This document shows, one piece after another, positions 41,734 through 50,023 of a stretch of DNA of 55,334 nucleotides. The stretch spans positions 1 through 55,334 of the forward strand of contig NZ_JASCXW010000011.1 of the NCBI RefSeq assembly GCF_030012175.1, given 5' to 3'. The notes below the pieces were generated by a model. The model did not search any database and was not told the DNA's origin. It saw nothing but the letters and a program-made list of their open reading frames with translations. The position numbers and the translations under genes are program-made. Source of the stretch: Peloplasma aerotolerans. GTDB taxonomy: Bacteria; Bacillota_I; Bacilli_A; Acholeplasmatales; Acholeplasmataceae. The number at the start of each line of letters is the position of its first letter. Position 1 is the first letter of the stretch.

Positions 41734-41879
41734 GATTATTTAAAATGATTTGCAAATGTTAAAGAACCTTGCATGTTGAGAAACTGGATAATCATATTGT
41801 AAAAAGAAGCACTATGTTTGACGTGTTAAATTAGCAAATCAATCAAATAATGTTCAGGTCTTTTATGTATTAATAAAAA

Positions 41880-43253
41880 TTATATAGCTTTTAATGAAGG
41901 TGCACTAAGCACCTTTTTCAATTTTTTAAGTTCATATGATGTATAAAGCAATACAATAATGACTGCTAACCAATTAATAATAACTATACCCCACCATACA
42001 CCATGAACACCCATGTTTAGTGTTGTTCCAAGATAGTAGAATAAAGTGATTGGAAGTATTTGTCTAAAGAGACCAACTACAATTGCGAAAAACGGCTTTT
42101 TGATACCTTGTAGTAATGAGATATTAATGTTTAAAAAGATATAAGTGAAAAAAGCGAATACTTCAACTCTTAAATATCCTGAACCATAGTTGACAACATT
42201 AGTATTATCGGAAAACAAACCAACAAGTATTGGTGCTAAAGGATAAATAACAATAATTCCTACTGCCATAATAGATAATCCAATCAGCAGTGCTTTTTTT
42301 CTGACTTCAATAATGCGATCATATTGACTTGCTCCAAAGTTTTGCCCAACAATCGTTAAAGTCGCAACATTTAGACCAAGAGCAGGTAATAAAGCAAGTT
42401 GCTCAATTCTTAATGCAGCACCAAACCCAGCTGCTGCATCAGCACCGCCATATCTAACAACGAAATAATTAATAACAAAGACACCTAATGCAATCGTTGC
42501 CATGTTTAATGATGCAGGAACACCTTGTTTTAAGATTGCTAAAATGATATTAAAGTTAATTTTTGCAGTTTTATATATTTCTTTAACAAATTCAGAAGAC
42601 TTAATTAAACGTATTGTTAAATAAACAGTTCCTATAAATTGGACAAAAACAGTTGCTATAGCAATACCCGTTACGCCAAACTCTGGTAAACCAAACCATC
42701 CATAAATAAATAATGGGTCTAAAATAAGATTTAAGAAAAACCCAACAATTAGAAAGTTCCTAAAAGATTTAGTGTCTCCTTGAGCATTGAGAAGTCCATT
42801 TAACGTGAAATTTAATATAAAAAAGATACTACCGTAAAAAATCGTATTGGTATATGAGACTCCTAAACTTAAAGGGACTCCGGATACACCTGATAGTTGA
42901 AATAACGGTATGGTAATCATAGGAGCGAATATAGAAATAATTATACTAACAATTAAGGATAAGAAAAGTGCATTTCTCGCTAGCATATGGAAGGATTTAG
43001 GATCTTTTTTTCCTAATGCTATCGAAGCTAAAGCAGTTGTTCCACTACCCAAACCAGAGCTTAATGCAATGATAATAAAAAATATCGGAAACGATAGTGA
43101 TAAACCAGCGAGTGCATCACTCGATAATTGACCCGCATAATATGTATCTACAACATTAAAAAGAGTATTAAATAGAAAGCCCACAGATACTGGAATTGAA
43201 ACTCGTTTAATGTGTTTTAATATATCACCTTGTGTTAAATCAATAGATTTCAT
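41880..43253 (-). CDS. MATE-family multidrug/toxin efflux transporter
   Basis: The 457-residue membrane protein has about 12 hydrophobic helices in two similar halves, as in MATE (NorM/DinF-like) Na+ or H+ antiporters: the N-terminal SIPVSVGFLFNTLFNVVDTYYAGQ segment, and the second-half GVPASLNMATIALGVFVINYFV. It exports organic cations or drugs. GTGAGGATAAT precedes the ATG at 43253, and an extended -10 (TGCTATAAT) stands about 60 bases upstream. It is monocistronic. Confidence 0.92.
   Translation of the reverse strand: MKSIDLTQGDILKHIKRVSIPVSVGFLFNTLFNVVDTYYAGQLSSDALAGLSLSFPIFFIIIALSSGLGSGTTALASIALGKKDPKSFHMLARNALFLSLIVSIIISIFAPMITIPLFQLSGVSGVPLSLGVSYTNTIFYGSIFFILNFTLNGLLNAQGDTKSFRNFLIVGFFLNLILDPLFIYGWFGLPEFGVTGIAIATVFVQFIGTVYLTIRLIKSSEFVKEIYKTAKINFNIILAILKQGVPASLNMATIALGVFVINYFVVRYGGADAAAGFGAALRIEQLALLPALGLNVATLTIVGQNFGASQYDRIIEVRKKALLIGLSIMAVGIIVIYPLAPILVGLFSDNTNVVNYGSGYLRVEVFAFFTYIFLNINISLLQGIKKPFFAIVVGLFRQILPITLFYYLGTTLNMGVHGVWWGIVIINWLAVIIVLLYTSYELKKLKKVLSAPSLKAI
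41897..41918 (+). terminator. plus-direction terminator embedded in the 3' end of the MATE gene
   Basis: AAGGTGC (41897-41903) pairs with GCACCTT (41909-41915) around ACTAA and is followed by T residues on the plus strand. It encodes the last residues of the convergent MATE gene, so it would stop read-through from the glycan operon only on the plus strand. Confidence 0.55.
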
Positions 43254-43363
43254 ATTATCCTCACGTTCATAGTTTTATAGGAAAACATAAATATATTCAA
43301 GATTAAATTTATTATAGCATAGCATTTTTAAAGCATAAGTTGATTTGACTTGTTGAAACATGT

Positions 43364-43401
43364 GCAAAAGAAAAACCAACTGCAAGTCTGCAATTGGTTT
43401 T
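43364..43401 (-). terminator. intrinsic terminator of the oxidoreductase pair
   Basis: A 13-pair stem (43372-43384 with 43389-43401, one wobble) with a four-base loop is followed, on the minus strand, by a TTTTTCTTTT tail. It lies 24 bases beyond the stop at 43425. Confidence 0.85.
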
Positions 43402-43424
43402 ATGTGAATATTATTGTTAGCATT

Positions 43425-44396
43425 CTATTTTTCTTGTGGATAAATAAGATTCCATTGTTTTCTGAGTTGATCCATTTGATTTAATAAACTAAGTGTCTTT
43501 TCATGTGGCATGATATAACTCTCTTTTCGTCCATTTGCTATACACTTAATCATCTCAAGTATTTCATACTCCATACCATTAACATCATGAGGATGTTTGA
43601 TTTCCTTGATAAGTGTACCATTTTGATTATAAATCAGAGCATGCTCTGCACCGATGAACATTGGCATATGTATATACCCATTTGTTCCACGAATAAAACC
43701 TTCAATTGGAAGATTATGATCGAAAGAGAATTTTAAACGTGCAGTTGCATTGGGATAACTTAGGGTAATCTCACTAGATAGATCAACACCTGTATGATAA
43801 TAAACGACAGTGCTTTCAATCTTTTGTGGTGTTCCTAAAAATAAATCAGCAAATGTTAATGGATAGATACCGATATCTAATAGTGCTCCACCACCTAAAT
43901 GTGGTGCGAATAATCGACTGTCATCATCTTTTGATGCTTTAAAGCCAAAGTTAGCCTCAACTTTAATGACATCACCTATTATCCCATCAAGAACAAGTGC
44001 TTGAACATCTCTAATGGTCGGTAAAAATCTTGTCCATAAAGCTTCCATCACAAAACAATCTTTTGTGTGTGCTTTATCAAGTACAACCTTAGCTTGTTTT
44101 TCATTTAGTGTAAATGCTTTTTCGCATAGAATATGTTTTCCGTGTTCGAGTGCTAGCATCATATGTTCATAATGCAAGCCATGAGGTGTTGCAATATAGA
44201 CACAATCCACTAATGGATCTTCAAGCATGGAGGTATAACTACCATACGCTTTTTCAATGCCGTTTCTATTTTTGAAAGCTTCAGCTTTCTCGATATCTCT
44301 GGATGCAACCGCATAGAGGTTTACACCTATGCCTTTTGCAGCCTCACAAAATTTATTTGCTATATTTCCAGCACCCATAATTCCAAATTTTATCAT
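43425..44396 (-). CDS. Gfo/Idh/MocA-family oxidoreductase
   Basis: The 323-residue protein has the N-terminal Rossmann motif GIMGAGNIANKF and the family's EKAFTLN (Lys of the EKP motif) and the LGGGALLDIGIYPL segment. Members oxidise or reduce sugars, inositols and similar with NAD(P). A 65-codon open extension upstream has no ribosome site and overlaps the preceding gene in another frame, so the ATG at 44396 is the start. It lies four bases after the aldo/keto reductase stop in the same operon. Substrate unknown. Confidence 0.88.
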   Translation of the reverse strand: MIKFGIMGAGNIANKFCEAAKGIGVNLYAVASRDIEKAEAFKNRNGIEKAYGSYTSMLEDPLVDCVYIATPHGLHYEHMMLALEHGKHILCEKAFTLNEKQAKVVLDKAHTKDCFVMEALWTRFLPTIRDVQALVLDGIIGDVIKVEANFGFKASKDDDSRLFAPHLGGGALLDIGIYPLTFADLFLGTPQKIESTVVYYHTGVDLSSEITLSYPNATARLKFSFDHNLPIEGFIRGTNGYIHMPMFIGAEHALIYNQNGTLIKEIKHPHDVNGMEYEILEMIKCIANGRKESYIMPHEKTLSLLNQMDQLRKQWNLIYPQEK

Positions 44397-44400
44397 ATGC

Positions 44401-45231
44401 TTAATCCCAACGTCTTGGATCACCTTTAATTGTATCCAAGAACTCCATATCTTCGTCTGAAATCTCAAAATCAACTTCAGTGTTTTGAATGATGCGATTT
44501 TCATGAATTGATTTTGGTAGTGGTGCGGTTTCTTTTTGTAAGCACCAGCGGATACAAATTTGTGCAGGTGATACATTATATTTTTCAGCAACTTTTTGAA
44601 TATCTTTATTACTCAACAAATATCCAATGCCAAGAGGAGAATATGCTTCAATAAAAATATTATGTTTTCTACAATAGTCAATTGTCTCACTTTGATCAAT
44701 GCCGATGAAGTATCCAATTTGATTGACATGTGGAACTACATCACAGTTTTGAATAATATTTTCGATGTCATTTGGAGAGAAGTTTGAAACACCGATTGCA
44801 CGAATACGTCCCTCTTTATATAGATTTTCCATAGCCTTGTAAGCTAGAACATTTCCTTCGTTGCAATCTTTATACATTTCGCTCCATGGCCATGGTGCAT
44901 GAATTAAAAAAAGATCTAGATAATCAAACTTTAGTTCCTTCATCGTTTTTTCAAAAGCTTCTAGAGCACCTTCATAGGTTTTAATATGTGATTCTAATTT
45001 TGAGGTTACAAAAATCTCTTCACGTGGAATACCAGAATCTCTTACTGCTTGACCAACGCTCGCTTCATTTTGATAACCTTCTGCAGTGTCAATGTGTCTA
45101 TAACCATTTTTCAATGCCATCATAACAGACTGATAAGTCTCCTCACCTTTTTTTGTTTGCCAAGTACCTAATCCAATTTTAGGTAATTGTACACCATTGC
45201 TTAATGTGTAAACTTGATTTAAAACTTTCAT
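44401..45231 (-). CDS. aldo/keto reductase
   Basis: The 276-residue protein has the AKR barrel with the tetrad Asp in GYRHIDTAEGYQNE, Tyr in EGYQNE, Lys in VTSKLESH, and His in LFLIHAPWPW; the C-terminal PKSIHENRI nucleotide-binding segment is complete. The pattern resembles the 2,5-diketo-D-gluconate reductase and xylose-reductase-like AKR group. TTGGAGG lies seven bases before the ATG at 45231, so the ATG eleven codons earlier is rejected. It is the first gene of a two-gene operon behind an extended -10 promoter. Confidence 0.9.
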   Translation of the reverse strand: MKVLNQVYTLSNGVQLPKIGLGTWQTKKGEETYQSVMMALKNGYRHIDTAEGYQNEASVGQAVRDSGIPREEIFVTSKLESHIKTYEGALEAFEKTMKELKFDYLDLFLIHAPWPWSEMYKDCNEGNVLAYKAMENLYKEGRIRAIGVSNFSPNDIENIIQNCDVVPHVNQIGYFIGIDQSETIDYCRKHNIFIEAYSPLGIGYLLSNKDIQKVAEKYNVSPAQICIRWCLQKETAPLPKSIHENRIIQNTEVDFEISDEDMEFLDTIKGDPRRWD

Positions 45232-45268
45232 AATCAAACCTCCAAGTATATCTTTCATTATCATTATT

Positions 45269-45277
45269 ATTATACCA
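45269..45277 (-). promoter_or_regulatory. extended -10 promoter for the reductase pair
   Basis: On the minus strand TGG is followed by TATAAT (45269-45274). A weak GTGAAA -35 lies at 18 bases. The transcript would start about 30 bases before the aldo/keto reductase start codon. Confidence 0.55.
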
Positions 45278-45427
45278 ATAAAAAAGTTATAGTTTCACAT
45301 GAACGTCATTAATATTTATGAAACGCGAAACTAACGTGATAAACAATCACATATTTCACATAATTTCATAAACTGATACACAAATTTCAGCATGAGTATA
45401 TAATGAAAGTGTATCTGGAGGTACAAA

Positions 45428-45820
45428 ATGAAAAAAGAAGATAAAAAGTTAATTAAAAACATCAAGAAAACTGCAAAAGAACAAGTTGAGAAAGTAAAGG
45501 AATACGTTAAAGATATAGACACCAAGGTTAGCGAAAGTAAAGACTTCAAAAGATATTCAGTTGAAGTTAAACGAATGAATACAAATGCATTAAATCTTGG
45601 GGCACAACTTTATGGTGTACTAAATCAAGATGAACTTACTTTAACTTATAGAGTCAAAGATGAATACAAAGTAAATGAAATCATTGAAATTGGAAGTAGT
45701 ATGTACCAAGTTTCAACGATTAGAACAGGTTTAGTGTTGTTCCCAGTTAATGTTGATGGTGAAGAACATGAAATTGAATGCCGTGTGGCAGAATTAAAAA
45801 AAATCGATAAAGTCGAATAG
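45428..45820 (+). CDS. small soluble protein of unknown function
   Basis: The 130-residue protein begins with about 55 Lys/Glu-rich residues that look helical (coiled-coil-like) and continues with a beta-rich part (DELTLTYRVKDEYK, GSSMYQVSTIRTG). I do not recognise a family. It starts after TGGAGGTAC and a TATAAT (45399-45404) lies upstream. A terminator follows. Confidence 0.72.
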   Translation: MKKEDKKLIKNIKKTAKEQVEKVKEYVKDIDTKVSESKDFKRYSVEVKRMNTNALNLGAQLYGVLNQDELTLTYRVKDEYKVNEIIEIGSSMYQVSTIRTGLVLFPVNVDGEEHEIECRVAELKKIDKVE

Positions 45821-45840
45821 ATGAATTAAATATCAAAAAT

Positions 45841-45888
45841 AAAAAAAATATTCTTTCACCCGACAATTCGGACGAGAGAATATTTTTT
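45841..45888. terminator. bidirectional intrinsic terminator
   Basis: A-rich arm AAAAAAATATTCT (45841-45853) pairs with AGAATATTTTTTT (45876-45888) with a small CCGA/TCGG inner stem. It separates two convergent genes. Confidence 0.8.
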
Positions 45889-45892
45889 TAGT

Positions 45893-46684
45893 TTACATTT
45901 CTATAGATAATAGTGATCCCTTTTCAGCTTCTGTAACAATCAATCCTAAATCTCCAACGTGATCAAAATATAAATTTGTTGGACAGTTTCCGGGTAGTTG
46001 TATTTGATTGATAAGGGTTCCTTTTGTATCAAAAACCCATATCATTCCAGTACCATATACTGCAGCATAGATTAAATTATCTTTTGATAATGTTAATCCA
46101 TCAGGTTCAGCGTTTCCACCTATCGTATAGAAAGTTCTTATATTTTCAATTTTTAATGTTTTTTTATTCCAATCTCCAATTAATAGACGATGTTGCCATG
46201 TTTCGTTGATAATAATATTTTTCTCATTATTAATCAACAATAAACCATTTGGGAAATACATGTTATCTGCGATAATAGATACTTCATTGTTTTTATTCAA
46301 AGCACACATATAACCTATGGGTTGCCTTTGAGAGCCACCGGGACATGTAAATAGGATATTGCCCTCACTATCTTGAATTAAATCATTTGGAGCTCTTAGT
46401 GGCGTGCCATTAACTTGATCAGCTAATGTTTTGGTTTCACCTGTTTTAACATCTAATGATCGAATAGCATTATTTTTTGAATCACAAAATATTAATGTTC
46501 GATCATCTTTAACCATCATGCCATTTGGTGCACCTCCAACATCATATCTTGATATTGTCTTGGTATCACGATGGAACTCAGTTATTGCCCCACCTAACAA
46601 TTCCACACAATAAATATTTCCTTTATCTGTAACCACTGGTCCTTCTGGGAATTTTAATCCTTTTGCTAGTATTTTCACATCCAT
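45893..46684 (-). CDS. SMP-30/gluconolactonase-family lactonase
   Basis: The 263-residue protein is a six-bladed propeller of the SMP-30/gluconolactonase/LRE family. Metal residues can be placed in FPEGP (Glu14), APND and EPDGLT, with a possible further ligand in YFPNG. Such enzymes hydrolyse sugar lactones to aldonic acids. Its ATG overlaps the last base of the SDR stop (TAATG), the mark of translational coupling. In this operon it would hydrolyse the lactone produced by a sugar dehydrogenase. Confidence 0.85.
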   Translation of the reverse strand: MDVKILAKGLKFPEGPVVTDKGNIYCVELLGGAITEFHRDTKTISRYDVGGAPNGMMVKDDRTLIFCDSKNNAIRSLDVKTGETKTLADQVNGTPLRAPNDLIQDSEGNILFTCPGGSQRQPIGYMCALNKNNEVSIIADNMYFPNGLLLINNEKNIIINETWQHRLLIGDWNKKTLKIENIRTFYTIGGNAEPDGLTLSKDNLIYAAVYGTGMIWVFDTKGTLINQIQLPGNCPTNLYFDHVGDLGLIVTEAEKGSLLSIEM

Positions 46685-47457
46685 TAAAATTGTCCTCCGT
46701 TAGGTCTTTCGTTTGGGCCATATAAAATAAGACCTCCATCTACCTTGATTGTTTCTCCTGTAATATAACTTGCATCATCAGAAATTAAGAACTCAACTAA
46801 TCCAGCAACATCATCTGGTTTTCCCTTTCGTTTTAAGGGGATTAATGAACTAATGTGTCCGCTTTGTAACTCTTCAAGTGAATAATTACCTCTAGTAGAA
46901 GTAGCGCCAGGGGCTATAGAATTTATTGTAATGTTATACTCGGCTAATTCAATCGCTAGTGATTGAATTAGCCGATTTAAGGCTGCTTTTAATGATCCAT
47001 AGATTGCATCATCACGATAAGCTCGGATACCTCTGGTTGATGAGATGTGGATAATACGACCTGGTATTTGGTTTTCAATCATATAGTTAGCAGCAATCTT
47101 TGTACTCATTACATAACTTCGATAGTTTAAACCATAAACGAAATCAATCGTTTCTAAATCAATCGTGCGAATACTTGTAAATTTAGTTTTACCAGCATTA
47201 CAAACCAAAACATCGATTCCACCTAAGTCTTCGATTGCTTTTTTGGTAATTTGTTCTGGAATACTTGCATCTTGTAGTGATGCTTGATAGTAGAAGCAAT
47301 TTTGACCTAGATTAAGTATTTCAGTCTTTAGAGTTTCAGCCTCGTTTTGTTCCAAATGATATGTGAAAGCGACATCGTATCCTGCTTTAGCTAAACGTAA
47401 AGCTATTCCACGACCAATGCCCCTACTACCACCTGTAATGAATACTTTTTTTGACAT
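46684..47457 (-). CDS. short-chain dehydrogenase/reductase
   Basis: The 257-residue protein has the SDR glycine motif TGGSRGIG, NAG near residue 88, the SS...Y-x-x-x-K active site (ISSTRG and YGSLK), the later SIAPG, and a C-terminal GETIKVDGGL. It resembles FabG-like and sugar dehydrogenases. AGAGGTG precedes the ATG at 47457, so the GTG three codons earlier is not used. Between the dehydratase and the lactonase it is a plausible sugar-1-dehydrogenase. Confidence 0.88.
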   Translation of the reverse strand: MSKKVFITGGSRGIGRGIALRLAKAGYDVAFTYHLEQNEAETLKTEILNLGQNCFYYQASLQDASIPEQITKKAIEDLGGIDVLVCNAGKTKFTSIRTIDLETIDFVYGLNYRSYVMSTKIAANYMIENQIPGRIIHISSTRGIRAYRDDAIYGSLKAALNRLIQSLAIELAEYNITINSIAPGATSTRGNYSLEELQSGHISSLIPLKRKGKPDDVAGLVEFLISDDASYITGETIKVDGGLILYGPNERPNGGQF

Positions 47458-47469
47458 TATATACACCTC

Positions 47470-48666
47470 TTAAGGATTAACCAATGTACCATCTGGTAAT
47501 CTAGTTTGAGTCCATTTTGTAATACTAGTCTTTATTGGGTATTTCTTTGCTAGTTCCTCATCAATATCTATGCCAAACCCTGGTTTATTGTCTGTGTATA
47601 GATATCCGTTTTTTTCATAAGGCATTCCTGGGAATACTTGATACATTACATCTGAAAACCCACACCATTCTTGAATTCCAAAATTATGAACATGCATACT
47701 TAAATGAACATTAGCAGCATGTCCAACAGGTGATACATCACCAGGCCCATGCCAAGCAGTACGAACACCAAAATGTTCTGCTAGGATTGCTAATTTTTTA
47801 GCTGGAGTAAATCCGCCGATTTGACTGATGTGTACACGAATGAAATCAATTAATCTTTCCTTGATTAAGTATTCCCATTCTTTTGGATTGTTAAAAAGTT
47901 CTCCGATTGCAATAGGTGTTGCACATTGTGACCTTAGGTTTTTTAGCCATTTGGTTTGTTCTGGTGGAAGCGGATCTTCTAAAAAGAATAAGCGATATTT
48001 CTCAAGTTGTTTTGCTAAATAGATTGCATCAGATGGAGCAAGTCTTTCATGGATATCATGAATAAGTTCTATCTCATCCCCACAGTGTTTTCTGACATGC
48101 TCAAACATTTTAATTGTGTCCAAAATATATTGTGTTGGGTTTAGATAAAATCCAGGTTCTGAGTTAGGAGGTGTATTTAAGTTTGAAGGTATGCCACCAT
48201 ATAAGCCCCATTGGATTCGAATATGTTTTACATTTTGTTTTTTTAGTGATTCGACTTTCTCTGTAATCTCATCTAAGGTAGAACCATTAACATGTTTATA
48301 ATAAGGAACACCTTCTCTAGATTTTCCACCTAACAATTCGTAAACAGGAAGTCCTGCTATTTTACCTTTTATATCCCATAAAGCCATATCAACACCAGAA
48401 ATAGCATTGTTGGATATCGCATCATTGCGCCAATACGCGTTATTATACATAAGATGCCATATGTCTTCGATTTTGCTGACGTCCCTATTGAGAAGTAGTG
48501 GTTTTAAGTAATCCTCAATAACACTTTTGACTGCTAATTCTCTATATGCGAATGTTGCACACCCTAACCCATATAAGCCTTCTTGGTCTGTTATGACCTT
48601 AACAACTATTAAATTGATTCCTTCAGGTGCTGTTAGAATTGTTTTGATATCTTTGATGATTGGCAT
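47470..48666 (-). CDS. enolase-superfamily sugar-acid dehydratase, RspA/ManD (D-mannonate dehydratase) family
   Basis: The 398-residue protein has the two-domain enolase-superfamily fold with the mannonate dehydratase layout. The metal-binding Asp/His in LIHDIHERL, Glu in FLEDPLPP, and Glu in IAIGELFNN are all present, plus the HISQIGG and AWHGPGDVSPVGHAAN segments near residue 305. ManD-type enzymes convert D-mannonate (or D-gluconate) to 2-keto-3-deoxygluconate; some homologues are weak or inactive. Start follows AAAGGAG (48674-48680). It is the first gene of the dehydratase-SDR-lactonase operon. Confidence 0.85.
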   Translation of the reverse strand: MPIIKDIKTILTAPEGINLIVVKVITDQEGLYGLGCATFAYRELAVKSVIEDYLKPLLLNRDVSKIEDIWHLMYNNAYWRNDAISNNAISGVDMALWDIKGKIAGLPVYELLGGKSREGVPYYKHVNGSTLDEITEKVESLKKQNVKHIRIQWGLYGGIPSNLNTPPNSEPGFYLNPTQYILDTIKMFEHVRKHCGDEIELIHDIHERLAPSDAIYLAKQLEKYRLFFLEDPLPPEQTKWLKNLRSQCATPIAIGELFNNPKEWEYLIKERLIDFIRVHISQIGGFTPAKKLAILAEHFGVRTAWHGPGDVSPVGHAANVHLSMHVHNFGIQEWCGFSDVMYQVFPGMPYEKNGYLYTDNKPGFGIDIDEELAKKYPIKTSITKWTQTRLPDGTLVNP

Positions 48667-48699
48667 GGTTTTCTCCTTTAATAGAAATCATATAGTTTT

Positions 48700-48728
48700 A
48701 TTATAACCATTATAAGCTTATAACACAA
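48700..48728 (-). promoter_or_regulatory. promoter with palindromic operator for the dehydratase operon
   Basis: On the minus strand TTGTGT (48723-48728) and TATAAT (48700-48705) are 17 bases apart. The spacer and -35 edge contain the perfect 14-base palindrome TTATAAGCTTATAA (48710-48723). A repressor bound there would occlude RNA polymerase. The regulator is not in this window. Confidence 0.6.
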
Positions 48729-48797
48729 TGATTCGAAATTTATTTATTGTCTTAAGTTCATTATGTTTTTAGGAGTAAAACTTATTCTAACATTAAG

Positions 48798-48833
48798 AAA
48801 AAAGTCAATCATCAATGGATCATTAACTTTTTT
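48798..48833 (-). terminator. terminator after lactate dehydrogenase gene
   Basis: AAAAAAGT and ACTTTTTT (48798-48805, 48826-48833) pair across an imperfect central stem and make a U tract on the minus strand, 31 bases past the stop. Confidence 0.5.
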
Positions 48834-48863
48834 GCTTGGATTATGATTATAATGTAATTCTTC

Positions 48864-49817
48864 TTAAGCATCAAACTTTATTAAATCAATACTTGACCTG
48901 AGAATTGAAGCAGACACCTTTAAATTTTTTGTTTCTGTCTCGTCAAGTTTTAATTTCACGATGTGATGAACACCTTCTCGATTCAGTACAGCTGGTAGTC
49001 CTATGTATAAATCTTTTTCAATATCATAGACACCATCATTGTAAACAGATATGGGAATAATTCTATTCTCATTATTAAAGATTGCTGATGTAATTCTAAC
49101 CAAAGCCATTCCTATGCCGTAATATGTGGCTTTCTTTCTTGAGATAATATCATGAGCAGCATTTTTTACATCCTTGTATATTTCATTTAAGTCAGAGAAT
49201 TTGATTTGTTCTGGCATAGATTCAATCACATCTCTAAATGGTTTTCCACCAACATATGCATTGGACCAACATACAAATTCTGAATCACCATGTTCGCCTA
49301 GGATATATGCATGTATATTACGTACATCGATATGGATGTATTGTGATATTTCATACCTTAGTCTTGCTGAATCAAGAGAAGTACCACTTCCAATAACTCT
49401 TGATGAGGATAAACCAGATGCTTTCCATGCAACATATGTCAAAATATCTACTGGATTAGTAGCAACCAAAATAATTCCATCATATTTATATTCCATAACT
49501 TGACGAACGACATCTTGCATAATTTTTGCATTACGATTTAATAAATCTATTCTAGATTCGCCTTCTTTTTGATTCACACCTGCTGTGATGACAACTAATC
49601 CAGCATCTTTTGTATCTTCATAAGATCCTGATTTAATACTCATTTTTCTTGGAGCAAACGCTAGACCATGATTAAGATCCATTGCTTCACCTTCAGCTTT
49701 TCTTTGATCGATATCAATAAGAACTATTTCCTCTACAGCACCTTGATTTAATAATGCATAAGCATAACTCATGCCAACAAAACCTGTACCAATAATAACA
49801 ACTTTACTTTTTTCCAT
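48864..49817 (-). CDS. ldh: L-lactate dehydrogenase
   Basis: The 317-residue protein shows IGTGFVGMSYAYAL (NAD), LIDID at the end of strand two, NPVDILTYVAWKASG, and the catalytic GEHGDSEFV with the active-site His. It reduces pyruvate to L-lactate and regenerates NAD in fermentation. AGGAGTGATACT precedes the ATG at 49817. It is monocistronic. Confidence 0.94.
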   Translation of the reverse strand: MEKSKVVIIGTGFVGMSYAYALLNQGAVEEIVLIDIDQRKAEGEAMDLNHGLAFAPRKMSIKSGSYEDTKDAGLVVITAGVNQKEGESRIDLLNRNAKIMQDVVRQVMEYKYDGIILVATNPVDILTYVAWKASGLSSSRVIGSGTSLDSARLRYEISQYIHIDVRNIHAYILGEHGDSEFVCWSNAYVGGKPFRDVIESMPEQIKFSDLNEIYKDVKNAAHDIISRKKATYYGIGMALVRITSAIFNNENRIIPISVYNDGVYDIEKDLYIGLPAVLNREGVHHIVKLKLDETETKNLKVSASILRSSIDLIKFDA

Positions 49818-49982
49818 AGTATCACTCCTAATTTCAGTTTATTCTTTTATTTCAATATATGCTAATTATTCGCATTGTTTAGGAGTTTAACCGTGTTTAA
49901 AATATGTTTTCTAAATAAGATATACTATTTATAATGTTATTTATAATGTGTTATTATTCTATTAGATTATTAGATGTTTGTA

Positions 49983-49991
49983 TGTTATACT
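49983..49991 (+). promoter_or_regulatory. extended -10 promoter for the lipoprotein gene at 50024
   Basis: TGTTATACT is an extended -10 form (TG, one base, TATACT at 49986-49991) 32 bases before the start codon. No good -35 was seen in the very AT-rich sequence upstream. Confidence 0.45.
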
Positions 49992-50023
49992 CAAGCAGTC
50001 ATCAATAGAGAATCGGAGGAAAT

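Noticed and set aside
41740-41860. Possible remnant of a transposase gene after the kinase
   Set aside because: All frames are broken by stop codons within about 20 codons and no transposase motif is seen.
44397-44591. Extended N terminus of the Gfo/Idh/MocA protein
   Set aside because: The extra 65 residues overlap the aldo/keto reductase gene in another frame, are basic and unlike the family, and the Rossmann motif begins right after the internal ATG.
45301-45427. Hairpin GTGAT/ATCAC at 45336-45350 as an operator
   Set aside because: The stem is five pairs only, in an AT-rich region with several similar TTTCATA/TTTCACA stretches; too weak to claim.
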